Below, piece after piece: positions 12,585-26,176 of a stretch of 64,000 nt of DNA; the stretch's first letter is position 1, and every line of letters starts with the position of its first letter. The position numbers and the translations under genes were made by a program. The stretch is from Hordeum vulgare subsp. vulgare. Lineage: Eukaryota > Streptophyta > Magnoliopsida > Poales > Poaceae. The notes below the pieces were generated by a model that saw only the letters and a list, made by a program, of their open reading frames with translations, ran no database searches and was not told the DNA's origin. The stretch lies in the NCBI RefSeq assembly GCF_904849725.1, contig NC_058518.1, positions 9,816,147 to 9,880,146 on the forward strand. Reading direction: 5' to 3'.

Positions 12585-14409
12585 TGTTGGGGAACGTCGC
12601 ATGGGAAACAAAATTTTCCTACGCGCACGAAGACCTATCATGGTGATGTCCATCTACGAGAGGGGATGTGAGATCTACGTACCCTTGTATATCGTACAGC
12701 AGAAGCGTTAGTGAACACGGTTGATGTAGTGGAACGTCCTCATGTCCCTCGATCCGCCCCGCGAACCGTTCCGCGATCAGTCCCACGATCTAGTGCCGAA
12801 CGGACGGCACCTCCGCGTTCAGCACACGTACAGCTCGACGACGATCTCGGCCTTCTTGATCCAGCAAGAGAGACGGAGAGGTAGAAGAGTTCTCCGGCAG
12901 CGTGACGGCGCTCCGGAGGTTGGTGATGATCTCGTCTCGGCAGGGCTCCGCCCGAGCTCCGCAGAAACGCGATCTAGAGGTAAAACCGTGGAGATATGTG
13001 GTCGGGCTGCCGTGGCAAAGTTGTATCAAATCAGCCCTAAAACCTCCGTATATATAGGGGGAAGAGGGGGAGCCTTGCCTTGGGGTCCAAGGACCCCTAA
13101 GGACTTCGGCCGAGCCAAGGGGGGAGTTCTCCCCTTCCAAACCGAGTCCAACTAGGTTTGGAAGGAGGATTCCTTCCCCCTTTTCCCGCCTCCTCTTTTT
13201 TTTCTTTTCTCTTTGATTTTTCTTCCTATGGCGCATAGGGCTCTTTTGGGCTGTCCCACCAGCCCACTAAGGGCTGGTGCGCCACCCCCAATGCCTATGG
13301 GCTTCCCCGGGGTGGGTTGCCCCCCCCCCCCCCCGGTGAACTCCTGGAACCCATTCGTCATTCCCGGTACATTCCCGGTAACTCCGAAAACCTTCCGGTA
13401 ATCAAATGAGGTTATCCTTTATATCAATCTTCGTTTCCGGACCATTCCGGAAACCCTCGTGACGTCCGTGATCTCATCCGGGACTCCGAACAACATTCGG
13501 TAACCAACCATATAACTCAAATACGCATAAAACAATGTCGAACCTTAAGTGTGCAGACCCTGCGGGTTCGAGAACTATGCAGACATGACCCGAGAGACTC
13601 CTCGGTCAATATCCAATAGCGGGACCTGGATGCCCATATTGGATCCTACATATTCTACGAAGATCTTATCGTTTGAACCTCAGTGCCAAGGATTCATATA
13701 ATCCCGTATGTCATTCCCTTTGTCCTTCGGTATGTTACTTGCCCGAGATTCGATCGTCAGTATCCGTATACCTATTTCAATCTCGTTTATCGGCAAGTCT
13801 CTTTACTCGTCCTATAATACAAGATCCCGCAACTTACACTAAGTCACATTGCTTGCAAGGCTTGTGTGTGATGTTGTATTACCGAGTGGGCCCCGAGATA
13901 CCTCTCCGTCACACGGAGTGACAAATCCAAGTCTCAATCCGTACTAACTTAACGAACACCTTCGGAGATACCTGTGGAGCATCTTTATAGTCACGCAGTT
14001 ACGTTGCGACGTTTGATACACACAAAGTATTCCTCCGGTGTTAGTAAGTTATATGATCTCATGGTCATAGGAACAAATACTTGACACGCAGAAAACAGTA
14101 GCAATAAAATGACACGATCAACATGCTACGTCTATTAGTTTGGGTCTAGTCCATCATGTGATTCTCCTAATGACGTGATCCAGTTATCAAGCAACAACAC
14201 CTTGTTCATAACCAGAAGACACTGACTATCTTTGACCAACTGGCTAGCCAACTAGAGGCTTGCTAGGGACAGTGTTTTGTCTATGTATCCACACATGTAT
14301 ATAAGTCTTCATTCAATACAATTATAGCATGGATAATAAACGATTATCTTGATACAGGAATTATAATAATAACTATATTTATTATTGCCTCTAGGGCATA
14401 ATTCCAACA
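12585..14409 (-). repeat. LTR A (3' LTR of the outer Copia element)
   Basis: 1,825 bp, with TG...CA ends on either strand. On the minus strand it starts TGTTGGAATTATGCCC, the start I recall for BARE1/Angela LTRs. A minus-strand TATA-like TATATATA lies around 13050. A 15-base C run is at 13320-13334. It pairs with LTR C, from which it differs by few substitutions, a 10-bp duplication near 13370 and C-run length. Confidence 0.9.
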
Positions 14410-14424
14410 GTCTCCCACTTGCAC
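14410..14424 (-). other. Polypurine tract of Copia internal I
   Basis: Read on the minus strand, AAGTGGGAGAC directly precedes the 3' LTR start TGTTGG. This is the expected position for plus-strand DNA priming in LTR retrotransposons. The same tract occurs at 21206-21220 next to LTR B. Confidence 0.8.
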
Positions 14425-14461
14425 TAGAGTCAATAATCTAGCCCTCACATCATCATGCGAA

Positions 14462-16804
14462 TTACATTATAATAAATCTAACACCCATACAGTTCTGGTG
14501 TTGATCATGCTTTGCCCGTGGAAGAGGTTTAGTCAGCGGGTCTGCTACATTCAGATCCGTGTGCACTTTGCATATATTTACGTCCTCCCCTTCGACGTAG
14601 TTGCGGATGAGGTTGAAACGTCGTTTGATGTGTCTGGACTTCTTGTGAAACCGTGGTTCCTTTGTTAGGGCAATGGCACCCATGTTGTCACGGAACAAGG
14701 TTATTGGATTCAGTGCGCTTGGCACCACTCCAAGATCCGTCATGAACTGCTTCATCCAGACACCCTCCTTAGCCGCCTCCGAGGCAGCCATGTACTCCGC
14801 TTCACATGTAGAATCTGCTACGACGCTCTGCTTGGAATTGCACCATCTTACCGCACCCCCATTAATAATAAATATGTATCCGGTTTGCGACTTAGAGTCG
14901 TCCGGATCGGTGTCAAAGCTTGCATCGACGTAACCTTTTACGGCGAGCTCTTCGTCACCTCCATACACGAGAAACATCTCCTTAGTCCTTTTCAGGTACT
15001 TCAGGATATTCTTGACCGCCGTCCAGTGATCCACTCCTGGATTACTCTGGAACCTACCTGCCATACTTATGGCCAGGCTAATGTCCGGTCTAGTGCATAG
15101 CATTGCATACATGATAGAACCTATGGCTGAAGCATAGGGGACGGTGCGCATATGCTCTCTATCCTCATCAGTTGCTGGGCACTGAGTGTTACTCAATCTT
15201 GTACCTTGTAAAACTGGCAAGAACCCTTTCTTGGACTGTTCCATTTTGAACCTCTTCAAAACTTTATCAAGGTATGTGCTTTGTGAAAGTCCTATCAGGC
15301 GTTTCGATCTATCCCTGTAGATCTTAATGCCTAGAATGTAAGCAGCTTCTCCTAGGTCCTTCATAGAGAAACTTTTATTCAAGTAATCCTTTATGCTCTC
15401 CAAAAAGTCTACGTTGTTTCCAATCAGCAAAATGTCATCCACATATAATATTAGAAACGCCACAGAGCTCCCACTCACTTTCTTGTAAATACAAGATTCT
15501 CCAAGCACTTGTATAAACCCAAATACTTTGATCACCTCATCAAAGCGTTTGTTCCAACTCCGAGATGCTTGCACCAGTCCATAAATGGATCGCTGGAGCT
15601 TGCACACCTTGTTAGCATTCTTAGGATCGACAAAACCTTCGGGTTGCATCATATACAACTCTTCCTTAAGGAAACCGTTAATGAACGCCGTTTTGACATC
15701 CATCTGCCAGATTTCATAGTCGAAAAATGCAGCTATTGCTAACATGATTCTGACAGACTTAAGCATCGCTACGGGTGAGAATGTCTCATCGTAGTCAACT
15801 CCTTGAACTTGTGAAAAACCCTTTGCCACAAGTCGAGCTTTATAAACGGTCACATTGCCGTCAGCGTGCGTCTTCCTCTTAAAGATCCATTTGTTCTGAA
15901 TAGCCTTGCGGCCCTCAGGCAGTACTTCCAAAGTCCACACTTTGTTCTCATACATGGATCCTATCTCGGACTTCATGGCTTCTAGCCATTTGTTGGAATC
16001 TGGGCCCACCATTGCTTCTTCATAATTTGCAGGTTCATTGTTGTTTAACAACATGATTGATAAGACGGGATTACCGTACCACTCTGGAGCAGCACGTGGT
16101 CTCGTCGACCTGCCTGGTTCGACAGAAACTTGAACCGGAGTTTCATGATCATCATCATTAACTTCCTCCTCAACCGGCGTTGCAACGACAGAGGTTTCCC
16201 CTTGCCCTGCGCCACCATCCAGAGGGATGAGAGGTTCGACAACCTCGTCAAGTTCTATCTTCCTCCCACTCAATTCTCTCGAGAGAAACTCCTTCTCGAG
16301 AAAAGCTCTGTTTTTAGCAACAAACACTTTGCCCTCGGATTTGAGATAGAAGGTGTACCCAACTGTCTCTTTTGGGTAACCTATGAAGATGCACTTTTCC
16401 GCTTTGGGTTCCAGCTTTTCAGGCTGAAGCTTTTTGATATAAGCATCACATCCCCAAACTTTAAGAAACGACAACTTTGGCCTTTTGCCATACCATAGCT
16501 CGTATGGTGTCGTCTCAACGGATTTTGATGGTGCCCTATTTAAAGTGAATGCAGCTGTTTCTAATGCATAACCCCAAAACGATAACGGCAAATCGGTAAG
16601 AGATATCATAGATCGCACCATCTCTAATAAAGTACGATTACGACGTTCGGACACACCATTACGCTGTGGTGTTCCAGGCGGTGTCAACTGTGAAACAATT
16701 CCACATTGTCTTAAGTGAGCACCAAACTCAAAACTCAGATATTCACCCCCACGATCAGACTGTAGGAACTTGATTTTCTTGTTGCGATGATTTTCAACTT
16801 CACT
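14462..16804 (-). pseudogene. Copia polyprotein, C-terminal part: integrase end, reverse transcriptase, RNase H
   Basis: Downstream part of one polyprotein gene split from its upstream part (16805-18445) by a nonsense codon. The frame is the same and no other stop lies between 16804 and the terminator at 14462-14464. The first residues give the integrase end, with the acidic catalytic residue in NGVSERRNR. Counted from the leucine codon at 16687, reverse transcriptase spans about residues 225-480, with the first Asp in WQMDVKTAF (330) and the YVDD box at 415-418. RNase H follows, with Asp in GYVDASF and Glu in CEAEYMA. The integrase-before-RT order identifies Copia. Function as encoded is doubtful because of the stop. 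Confidence 0.9.
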
Positions 16805-18445
16805 CTAAAATTGCTTGAACTTTTCAAATGTTTCAGACTTGTGCTTCATTAAGTAGACATAACCATATCTACTCAAATCGTCAGTGAAGGTGAGAAAATA
16901 ACGATATCCGCCGCGTGCCTCTACGCTCATCGGACCACACACATCGGTATGTATGATATCCAACAAGTCACTTGCACGCTCCATTGTTCCGGAGAACGGA
17001 GTTTTAGTCATCTTGCCCATGAGGCATGGTTCGCACGTGTCAAGTGAATCAAAGTCAAGTGACTCCAAAAGTCCATCGGCATGGAGTTTCTTCATGCGCT
17101 TTACACCAATATGACCTAAGCGGGAGTGCCACAAAAATATGGCGCTATCATTGTTAACTCTAACTCTTTTGGTCTCAATGTTATGTATATGTGTATTATC
17201 ACTATCAAGATTCAATATGAACAATCCTCTCACATTTGGTGCATGACCATAAAAGATGTTACTCATAGAAATAGAACAACCATTATTCTCTGACTTAAAA
17301 GAGTAACCGTCTTGCAATAAACAAGATCCAGATATAATGTTCAAGCTCAACGCAGGCACTAAATAACAATGATTTAAGTTCATAACTAATCCTGATGGTA
17401 ACTGAAGTGAAACCGTGCCGACGGCGATTGCATCAACCTTGGAACCATTTCCTATGCGCATCGTCACTTCATCTTTCGCCAGCCTTCGTCTATTCCGCAG
17501 TTCCTGTTTCGAGTTGCAAATATGAGCAACAGAACCGGTATCGAATACCCATGCACTACTACGAGAGCTGGTTAAGTACACATCAATAACATGTATATCA
17601 AATATACCTGATTTTTCTTTGGCCGCCTTCTTTTCAGCCAGATACTTGGGGCAGTTGCGATTCCAGTGACCCATACCCTTGCAATAGTAGCACTCTGTTT
17701 CAGGCTTAGGTCCAGCTTTGGGTTTCTTCATCGGATTGGCAACATGCTTGCCGCTCTTTTTTGGATTACCCTTCTTGCCTTTCCCGTTTCTCTTGAAACT
17801 AGTGGTCTTATTCACCATCAACACTTGATGTTCTTTACGGAGTTTAGACTCTGCGACTTTCAGCATCGCAAACAACTCGCCGGGAGACTTGTTCATCCCT
17901 TGCATGTTGTAGTTCAACACAAAGCCTTTATAGCTTGGCGGCAGTGATTGAAGGATTCTGTCAGTGATAGCTTCTTGCGGGAGTTCAATCCCCAGCTCAG
18001 CTAGACGGTTTGAGTACCCAGACATTTTGAGCACATGTTCACTGACAGACGAGTTCTCCTCCATCTTGCAAGCATATAATTTATCAGAGGTCTCATACCT
18101 TTCGATCCGGGCGTTCTTCTGAAAGATAAACTTCAACTCTTGGAACACCTCAAATGCTCCATGACACTCAAAGCGACGTTGAAGTCCCGGTTCTAAGCCA
18201 TACAAGACTGCACATTGAACTACAGAGTAGTCCTCCTTACGTGCTAACCAAGCGTTCTCAACATCCTGATCAGCCGTAGCGGGTGGTTCATCTCCTAGCG
18301 CAGCATTAAGGACATAATCCTTCTTCCCAGCTTGTAAGATTAGCTTAAGATTACAAGCCCAGTCTACAAAGTTGCTTCGATCATCTTTCAACTTAGCTTT
18401 CTCTAGGAACGTATTAAAATTCAGGGTGACTGTCGCGTGAGCCAT
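16805..18445 (-). pseudogene. Copia polyprotein, N-terminal part: Gag, protease, integrase start
   Basis: Starts at the ATG ending at 18445 and runs 546 codons to a TAG at 16805-16807. Gag occupies about residues 1-245. A CX2CX4HX4C zinc knuckle (CYYCKGMGHWNRNC) is at 252-265. The aspartic protease motif FDTGSVAHIC is at 301-310. The integrase follows, with an HHCC zinc site around HSRLGH and CEPCLMGKM, then catalytic Asp residues in IHTDVCGPM and TFTDDLSRY. The nonsense codon falls between the second Asp and the Glu, so the integrase core is cut. The frame is otherwise uninterrupted for about 1,327 codons over both parts, so this was probably an autonomous element until recently. Confidence 0.9.
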
Positions 18446-19380
18446 GATCTACAACACAAATATATTCAAAGTGGACTTAGACTATGTTCAAGATAATTAG
18501 AGTTTAACTTAATCAAATTACTCACTAAACCCCCACTCAAAAAGTACATCTCTCTAGTCATTTGAGTGGTTCATGATCCACGTACACTAGCTCAAGTCCG
18601 GTCATCACGTGAGTTGAGCATAGTTTCAGTGGTAAGCATCCCTATGCTAATCATATCATCTATATGATTCATGATCGACCTTTCGGTCTCATGTGTTCTG
18701 AGGCCATGTCTGCACATGCTAGGCTCGTCAAGCTTAACCCGAGTGTTCCGCGTGCGCAACTGTTTTGCACCCGTTGTATGTGAACGTTGAGTCTATCACA
18801 CCCAATCATCACGTGGTGTCTCGAAACAACGAACTGTAGCAACGGTGCACAGTCGGGGAGAACACAATTTCGTCTTGAAATTTTAGTGAGAGATCACCTC
18901 ATAATGCTACCGCCGTTCTAAGCAAAATAAGGTGCATAAAAGGATTAACATCACATGCAATTCATAAGTGACATGATATGGCCATCATCACGTGCTCCTT
19001 GATCTCCATCACCAAAGCACCGGCACGATCTTCTTGTCACCGGCGCCACACCATGATCTCCATTAACGTGTCGCCATCGGGGTTGTCGTGCTACTCATGC
19101 TATTACTACTAAAGCTACAACCTAGCAAAATAGTAAACGCATCTGCAAGCACAAACGTTAGTATAAAGACAACCCTATGGCTCCTGCCGGTTGCCGTACC
19201 ATCGACGTGCAAGTCGATATTATCTATTACAACATGATCATCTCATACATCCAATATATCACATCACATCGTTGGCCATATCACATCACAAGCATACCCT
19301 GCAAAAACAAGTTAGACGTCCTCTAATTTTGTTGTTGCATGTTTTACGTGGTGACCATGGGTATCTAGTAGGATCGCATC
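18446..19380 (-). other. Untranslated leader of Copia internal I (truncated)
   Basis: No gene. It is homologous to the leader of internal II (about 24910-25855). It stops at GGATCGCATC, where LTR B begins. The equivalent sequence in internal II continues from GCATC for about 315 bp to a primer-binding site. Internal I therefore lacks its own primer-binding site and adjoining leader. Confidence 0.8.
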
Positions 19381-21205
19381 TGTTGGGGAACGTCGCATGG
19401 GAAACAAAAAGTTTCCTACGCGCACGAAGTCCTATCATGGTGATGTCCATCTACGAGAGGGGATTTCCGATCTACGTACCCTTGTAGATAGCACAGCAGA
19501 AGCGTTAAGAAATGCGGTTGATGTAGTGGAACGTCCTCACGTCCCTCGATCCGCCCCGCGAACCGTCCCACGAACCGTCCCACGATCCGTCCCACGATCC
19601 GCTCCGATCTAGTGCCGAACGGACGGCACCTCCGCGTTCATCACACGTACAGCTCGACGATGATCTCGGCCTTCTTGATCCAACAAGAGAGACGGAGAGG
19701 TAGATGAGTTCTCCGGCAGCGTGACGGTGCTCCGGAGGTTGGTGGTGATCTAATCTCAGCAGGGCTACGCCCGATCTCCGCAGAAACGCGATCTAGAGGA
19801 AAAAACGTGGAGGTATGTGGTCAGGGTGCCGTGGCAAAAGTTGTCTCAAATCAGCCCTAAAACCCCACTATATATAGGAGGGAGGGAGGAGAGGAGGCAG
19901 CCTCAAACCCTCTAGGTTTGGCCGAAATTTGAGGTGGAGGAGTCCTACTCCAATCCTACTTGGAGTAGGATTCCACCTTCCCACTTGGAAACTCTTTTCA
20001 CCTTGTGTTTTTCCCTTCTCAAACCTTATGGGCCTTAGTGGGAACTTATTCCAGCCCACTAGGGGCTAGTTTATCTCTTCCCATAGCCCATGAGACCCCT
20101 TGGGGCGTGACACCCCTCTCGATGGTCCCCGTCACCCCTCCCGGCACTCCCGGTACACTACCGATGAGCCCGAAACCTTTCCGGTAATGCCCGAAAACTT
20201 TCCGGTAACCAAATGAGGTCATCCTATATATCAATCTTCATCTCCGGACCATGCCGGAAACCCTCGTGACGTCCGTGATCCCATCCGGGACTCCGGACAA
20301 CATTCGGTAACCAACCATATAACTCAAATACGCATAAAACAACGTCGAACCTTAAGTGTGCAGACCCTGCGGGCTCGAGAACTATGTAGACGTGACCCGA
20401 GTGACTCCTCGGTCAATATCCAATAGCGGGACCTGGATGCCCATATTGGATCCTACATATTCTACGAAGATCTTATCGTTTGAACCTCAGTGCCAAGGAT
20501 TCATATAATCCCGTATGTCATTCCCTTTGTCCTTCGGTATGTTACTTGCCCGAGATTCGATCGTCAGTAGCCGCATACCTATTTCAATCTCGTTTACCGG
20601 CAAGTCTCTTTACTCATTCCGTAATACAAGATCCCGCAACTTATACTAAGTCACATTGCTTGCAAGGCTTGTGTGTGATGTTGTATTACCGAGTGGGCCC
20701 CGAGATACCTCTCCGTCATACGGAGTGACAAATCCCAGTCTTGATCCATACTAACTCAACGAACACCTTCGGAGATACCTGTAGAGCATTTTTTTTAGTC
20801 ACCTAGTTACGTTGCAACGTTTGATACACACAAAGCATTCCTCCGGTGTCAGTGAGTTATATGATCTCATGGTCATAGGAACAAATACTTGACACGCAGA
20901 AAACAGTAGCAACAAAATGACACGATCAACATGCTACGTCTATTAATTTGGGTCTAGTCCATCACATGATTCTCCTAATGATGTGATCCCGTTATCAAGT
21001 GACAACACTTGCCTATGGTCAGGAAACCTTGACCATCTTTGATCAACGAGCTAGTCAACTAGAGGCTTACTAGGGATAGTGTTTTGTCTATGTATCCACA
21101 CATGCACTGTGTTTCCAATCAATACAATTATAGCATGGATAATAAACAATTATCATGAACAAAGAAATATAATAATAACTAATTTATTATTGCATATTTC
21201 CAACA
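19381..21205 (-). repeat. LTR B (internal LTR, divergent copy)
   Basis: 1,825 bp from TGTTGGGG to CCAACA, with a minus-strand TATA-like sequence at about 19870. Clearly homologous to A and C but with many more differences, including a different segment where A and C have the long C run. The 5 bp before it, GCATC, also occur at about 25852-25856 where the missing part of the leader continues. This suggests GCATC was the target of a nested insertion. Confidence 0.9.
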
Positions 21206-24200
21206 GTCTCCCACTTGCACTAGAGTCAATAATCTAGTTCACGTCACCATGTGATTCCAACGAATCCAACACCCATATAGTTACGGGGTCTGATCACGAC
21301 TTGCTCGTGAGAGATGTTTTAGTCAACGGTTCTGAAACTTTCAGATCCGTGTGTTCTTTACAAATCTTTATGTCATCTTATAGATGCTGCTACTATGTGC
21401 TATTCGGAAATACTCCAAATATCTACTCTACTATACGAATCCGTTTCACTACTCATAGTTATTCGGATTAGTGTCAAAGCTTGCATCGACGTAACCCTTT
21501 ACAACGAACTCTTTAACCACCTCCATAATCGAGAAAAATTCCTTAGTCCATCAGTTACTAAGGATAAATTTTGACGCTGCTAGTGATTCAATCATGGATC
21601 ACTCTCTGTACCTCTCAACAGACTTTGAGTCAAGGCACACATCAGGTGCGGTACCCAGCATGGCATACTTCAGATTCTACGGCTAAGGCATAGAAGATGA
21701 CCTTCGTCTATTCTCTTTATTCTGCCGTGGTCGGGTTTTGAGTCTTACTCAAATCCACACCTTACAACACAACCAAGAACTCCTTCTTTGCTGATCTATT
21801 TTGAACTCCTTCAAAACTTGTCAAGGCATGCATCTTGTTGAAACTTCCATTAAGCGCTTTCGATCTATCTCCACAGATCTTTGATGCTCAACGTTCAAGT
21901 AGCTCAATCCAGGTATTCCTTTGAAAACTCCTTTCAAACAACCTTGTATGCTTTACAGAAATTCTACATTACTTCTGATCCACAATATGTCAACCACATA
22001 TACTAATCAGAAATTCTATAGTGCTCCCACTCACTTCTTTGGAAATACAAGTTTCTCATAAACCTTGTACAAACCCAAAATCCTTGATCATCTCATCAAA
22101 GTGTATATTCCAACTCCGAGATGCTTGCACCAGTCCATTTAAGGATCGCTGGAGCTTGCATACTTGCTAGTATCTTTAGGATCGACAAAACCTCATGGTT
22201 GTATCTCATACAATGTTTGCTCAAGGAAACCGTCGAGGAAACAATGTTTTGACATCCTACATGCAATATTTCATAAATAATGCAGCAACTACTAACATAA
22301 TTCTAACAGACTTTTAGCATCGCTACGAGTGAGAAAGTCTCATCATAGTCAACTGTTTGATCTTGTCGGAAACATCTTTGCGACAGGTCGAGCTTTTCTT
22401 AATAGTGACTGATCACTATCATCGTCTGTCTTCCTTTTAAAGATCCATCTTTACTCAATAGTCCTATGACCATCAAGTAGTTCTTCCAAAGTCTACACTT
22501 TGTTTTCATACATGGATCCTCTCTCGGATTTCATGGCTTCCAGCCATTTGTCGGAATCTGGGCCCACCATTGCTTTCTCCATAACTCACAGGTTCACTGT
22601 TAATCAACAACATGACCTCGAAGACAGGGTTACCTTACCACTCTGTAGTAGTACGCGACCTTGTCAACCTACGAGGCTTGTAGTAACTTGATCCGATGCT
22701 CGATGATCACGATCATCAGCTTTCACTTCAATTGGTGTAGGCGCCACAGGAACAACTTCCTGCGCCCTGCTACACACTGGTCGAAGTGATGGTTCAATAA
22801 CCTCATCAAGTTCTACCACCCTCCCACTCAATTCTTTCGAGAGAAACCTTTCCTCAAGAAAGGATACGTTTCTAGAAACAAACACTTTGCTTTCGGATCT
22901 GAGATAGGATATGTACCCAACTGTTTTGGATATCCTATGAAGATTCATTTATCCGCTTTGGGTTCGAGCTTATCAGACTGAAACTTTTTCACATAAGTGT
23001 CGAAACCCCAAACTTTCAAGAAACGACACTTTAGATTTCTCTAAACCTCAGTCTATACTGTGTCATCTCAACGGAAATACGTGGTGCCCTATTTAAAGTG
23101 AATGCGGTTGTCTCTAATGCTTAACCCATAAATGATAGTGGTAATTCGATAAGAGACATCATAGCATGCACCATACCAAATAGTGTGTGGCTATGACATT
23201 CAGACACATCATCACACTATGATGTTCTAGGTGGCATGAACTACGAAATAATTTCCACATTGTCTTAACTGCGTACCAAAACTCGTAACTCAGACATTCA
23301 TTTATATGATCATATCGTAGACAGTTTATTCTCTTGTTACGACGAACTTCACTCCGAAACAGAATTGGACTTTTCAATATTTCAGACTTGTGATTCATTA
23401 AGCAAATACTCTAGTATCTACTCAAATTGTCATTGAAGTAAGAACATAATGATATCCAGTGCGTGCCTCAGCACCCATTGGACTGCATACATCAAAATGT
23501 ATCACTTCCAACAAGTTACTATCTTATTTCATCTCAATGAAAACAAGGCCTTGCTCATGTGGTATGATTTGCATGTCACTAGTGATTCAAAATCAAGTGA
23601 GTATAAAGATCCATCAGCATGGAGCCTCTTCATGCAATTTATACCAACATGACTCAAGCGGCAGTGCCACAAGTAAGTGGTACTATCATCATTACCTCGT
23701 ATCTTTTGGCACCAATATCATGAACATGTGTAACACTACGATCGAGATTCAATAAACCATTGAAGGTGATTATTCAAGAAAATAGAGTAACCATTATTCT
23801 CTTTAAATGAATAATCGTATTGCAATAAACACGATCCAATCATGTTCATGCTTAACGCAAGCACCAAATAACAATTATTTAGGTTTAACACCAATCCCGG
23901 TGGTAGAGGGAGCGTGCGACGTTTGATCATATCAACCTTGGAAACACTTCCAACACGTATCATCACCTCGCCTTTAGCTAGTCTCCGTTTATGCCGTAGC
24001 TTTCATTTCGTGTTACTAATCACTTAGCAACCGAACCGGTATCCAATACCCTCGTGCTACTAGGAGTACTAGTAAAGTACACATCAACATCATGTATATC
24101 AAATATACTTCTTTCGACTTTTGCCAGCCTTCTTATCTACCAAGTATCTAGAGTTGCTCCGCCTCAGTGACTGTTCCCCTCATTACAGAAGCACTTAGTA

Positions 24201-24910
24201 TCGGGTTTGGGTTTAATCTTGGGTCTCTTCATTAGTGCATCAATAGTTTTGCCGTTTCACGAAGTATCCTTCTAGCCCTTGCCTTTCTTGAAACTTGGTG
24301 GTTTTACTAACCATCAACTATTGATGCTCCTTCTTGATTTCTACTTTCGCAGTGTCAAACATCGCGAATTGCTCAAGGATCATTGTATCTATCCTTGATA
24401 TGTTATAGTTCATCACGAAGCTCTCACACCTTGGTGGCAGTGACTTTGGAGAACCATCACTATCTCATCTGGAAGATTAACTCCCACTTGATTCAAGCGA
24501 TTGTCGTACTCAGATAATCTGAGCACACGCTCAACGATTGAGCTTTTCTCCCTTCCTTTGTGGACAAAGAATCTTGTCAGAGGTCCCGTACCTCTTAACA
24601 AGGGCACAAGCATGAAATCACAATTTCATCTCTTTAGAACATCTCTTATGTTCCGTGACGTTTGAAAACGTCTTCGGCGCCTTGCTTCTAAGCCATTAAG
24701 TATTTTGTACTGAACTATCGTGTAGTCATCAGAAACGTGTATGTCGGATGTTCACAGCATCCACAGACGACGCTCGAGGTGCAGCACACCGAGTGGTGCA
24801 TTAAGGACATAAGCCTTCTGCGCAGCAACGAGGACAATCCTCTTCAAAGTTTGCTACTATCAACTTTCAACTAAATTTTCTCTAGGAAAATATAAAAACA
24901 GTAGAGCTAT
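21206..24910 (-). pseudogene. Decayed Copia gag-pol, internal II
   Basis: Homologous along its length to the coding part of internal I but full of stops and small indels. Recognisable pieces: an integrase-RT linker at 22664-22948 (SKVFVSRNVSFLEERFLSKE), a protease-to-integrase stretch at 23736-23966 (LNLNNCYLVLALSMN), and a Gag piece at 24413-24613. The polypurine tract (21206-21220) is kept. It cannot encode a working protein; any movement needed proteins supplied in trans. Confidence 0.85.
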
Positions 24911-26159
24911 AGCACAAGCTACATCGTAATTCGCAAATACCATTAGACTATGTTCATGACAATTAGTTCAATTAATCATATTACTTAAGTACTCCACTCA
25001 AAAAGTACATCTCTCTAGTCATTTGAGTGGTACATGATCCAAATCCACTATCTCAAGTCCGATCATCATGTGAGTCGAGAATAGTTTCAATGGTAAGCAT
25101 CTCTATGCTAATCATATCAACTATATGATTCATGCTCGACCTTTCGGTCTCATGTGTTCCGAGGCCATGTCTGCACATGCTAGGCTCGTCAAGCTTAACT
25201 CGAGTGTTCTGCGTGTGCAACTGTTTTGCACCCGTTGTATGTGAACGTTGAGTCTATCACACCCGATCATCACGTGGTGTCTCGAAACGAAGAACTGTCG
25301 CAAAGGTGCACAGTCAGGGAGAACACAATTTCGTCTTGAAATTTTAGTGAGAGATCACCTCATAATGCTACCGTCGTTCTAAGCAAGATAAGGTGCAAAA
25401 AAGGATTAACATCACATGCAATTCATAAGTGACATGATATGGCCATCATCATGCGCTTCTTGATCTCCATCACCAAAGCACCGGCACGATCTTCTTGTCA
25501 CCGGCGTCACACCATGATCGCCATCATCATGATCTCCATCAACGTGTCGCCATCGGGGTTGTCGTGCTACTCATGCTATTACTACTAAAGCTACGTCCTA
25601 GCAATATAGTAAACGCATCTGCAAGCACAAACGTTAGTTTAAAGACAACCCTATGGCTCCTGCCGGTTGTCGTACCATCAACGTGCAAGTCGATATTAAC
25701 TATTACAACATGATCATCTCATACATCCAATATATCACATCACATCGTTGGCCATATCACATCACAAGCATACCCTGCAAAAACAAGTTAGACGTCCTCT
25801 AGTTTTGTTGTTGCATGTTTTACGTGGTGACCATGGGTATCTATGAGGATCGCATCTTACTTACGCAAACACCACAACGGAGATATATGAGTTGCTATTT
25901 AACCTCATCCAAGGACCTCCTCGGTCAGATCCGATTCAACTAAAGTTGGAGAAACTGACACCCGCCAGTCATCTTTGAGCAACGGAGTTACTCGTAGCGA
26001 TGAAACCAGTCTCTCGTAAGCGTACGAGTAATGTCGGTCCGAGCCACTTCGATCCAACAATACCGCGGAATCAAGAAAAGACTAAGGAGGGCAGCAAAAC
26101 GCACATCACCGCCCACAAAAACTTTTGTGTTCTACTCGAGAAGACATCTACGCATGAAC
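24911..26159 (-). other. Untranslated leader of Copia internal II / shared 5' leader
   Basis: No gene. Positions 24911-25855 are homologous to 18446-19380; 25856-26159 continue without a counterpart in internal I. The last part may belong to the outer element, with the join hidden in homologous sequence. Confidence 0.7.
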
Positions 26160-26175
26160 CCAGCTCATGATGCCA
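26160..26175 (-). other. Primer-binding site (initiator Met-tRNA type)
   Basis: On the minus strand, one base after the 5' LTR, comes TGGCATCATGAGC. It resembles the TGGTATCAGAGC complementary to the 3' end of plant initiator Met-tRNA, with some mismatches. It is the only primer-binding site in the composite. Confidence 0.75.
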
Positions 26176-26176
26176 C

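Noticed and set aside
281..12628. Dozens of minus-strand open frames of 60-150 codons in the satellite, recurring every 5,205 bp
   Set aside because: They follow the monomer phase, exist in overlapping frames and encode only the repeat. Similar frames recur in blocks 2 and 3. No start context, splice pattern or protein family supports them.
12742..13401. Open frames of 60-150 codons in the Copia LTRs (also near 26385)
   Set aside because: They lie in LTR sequence and cross the TATA region; no known LTR-encoded protein in this family.
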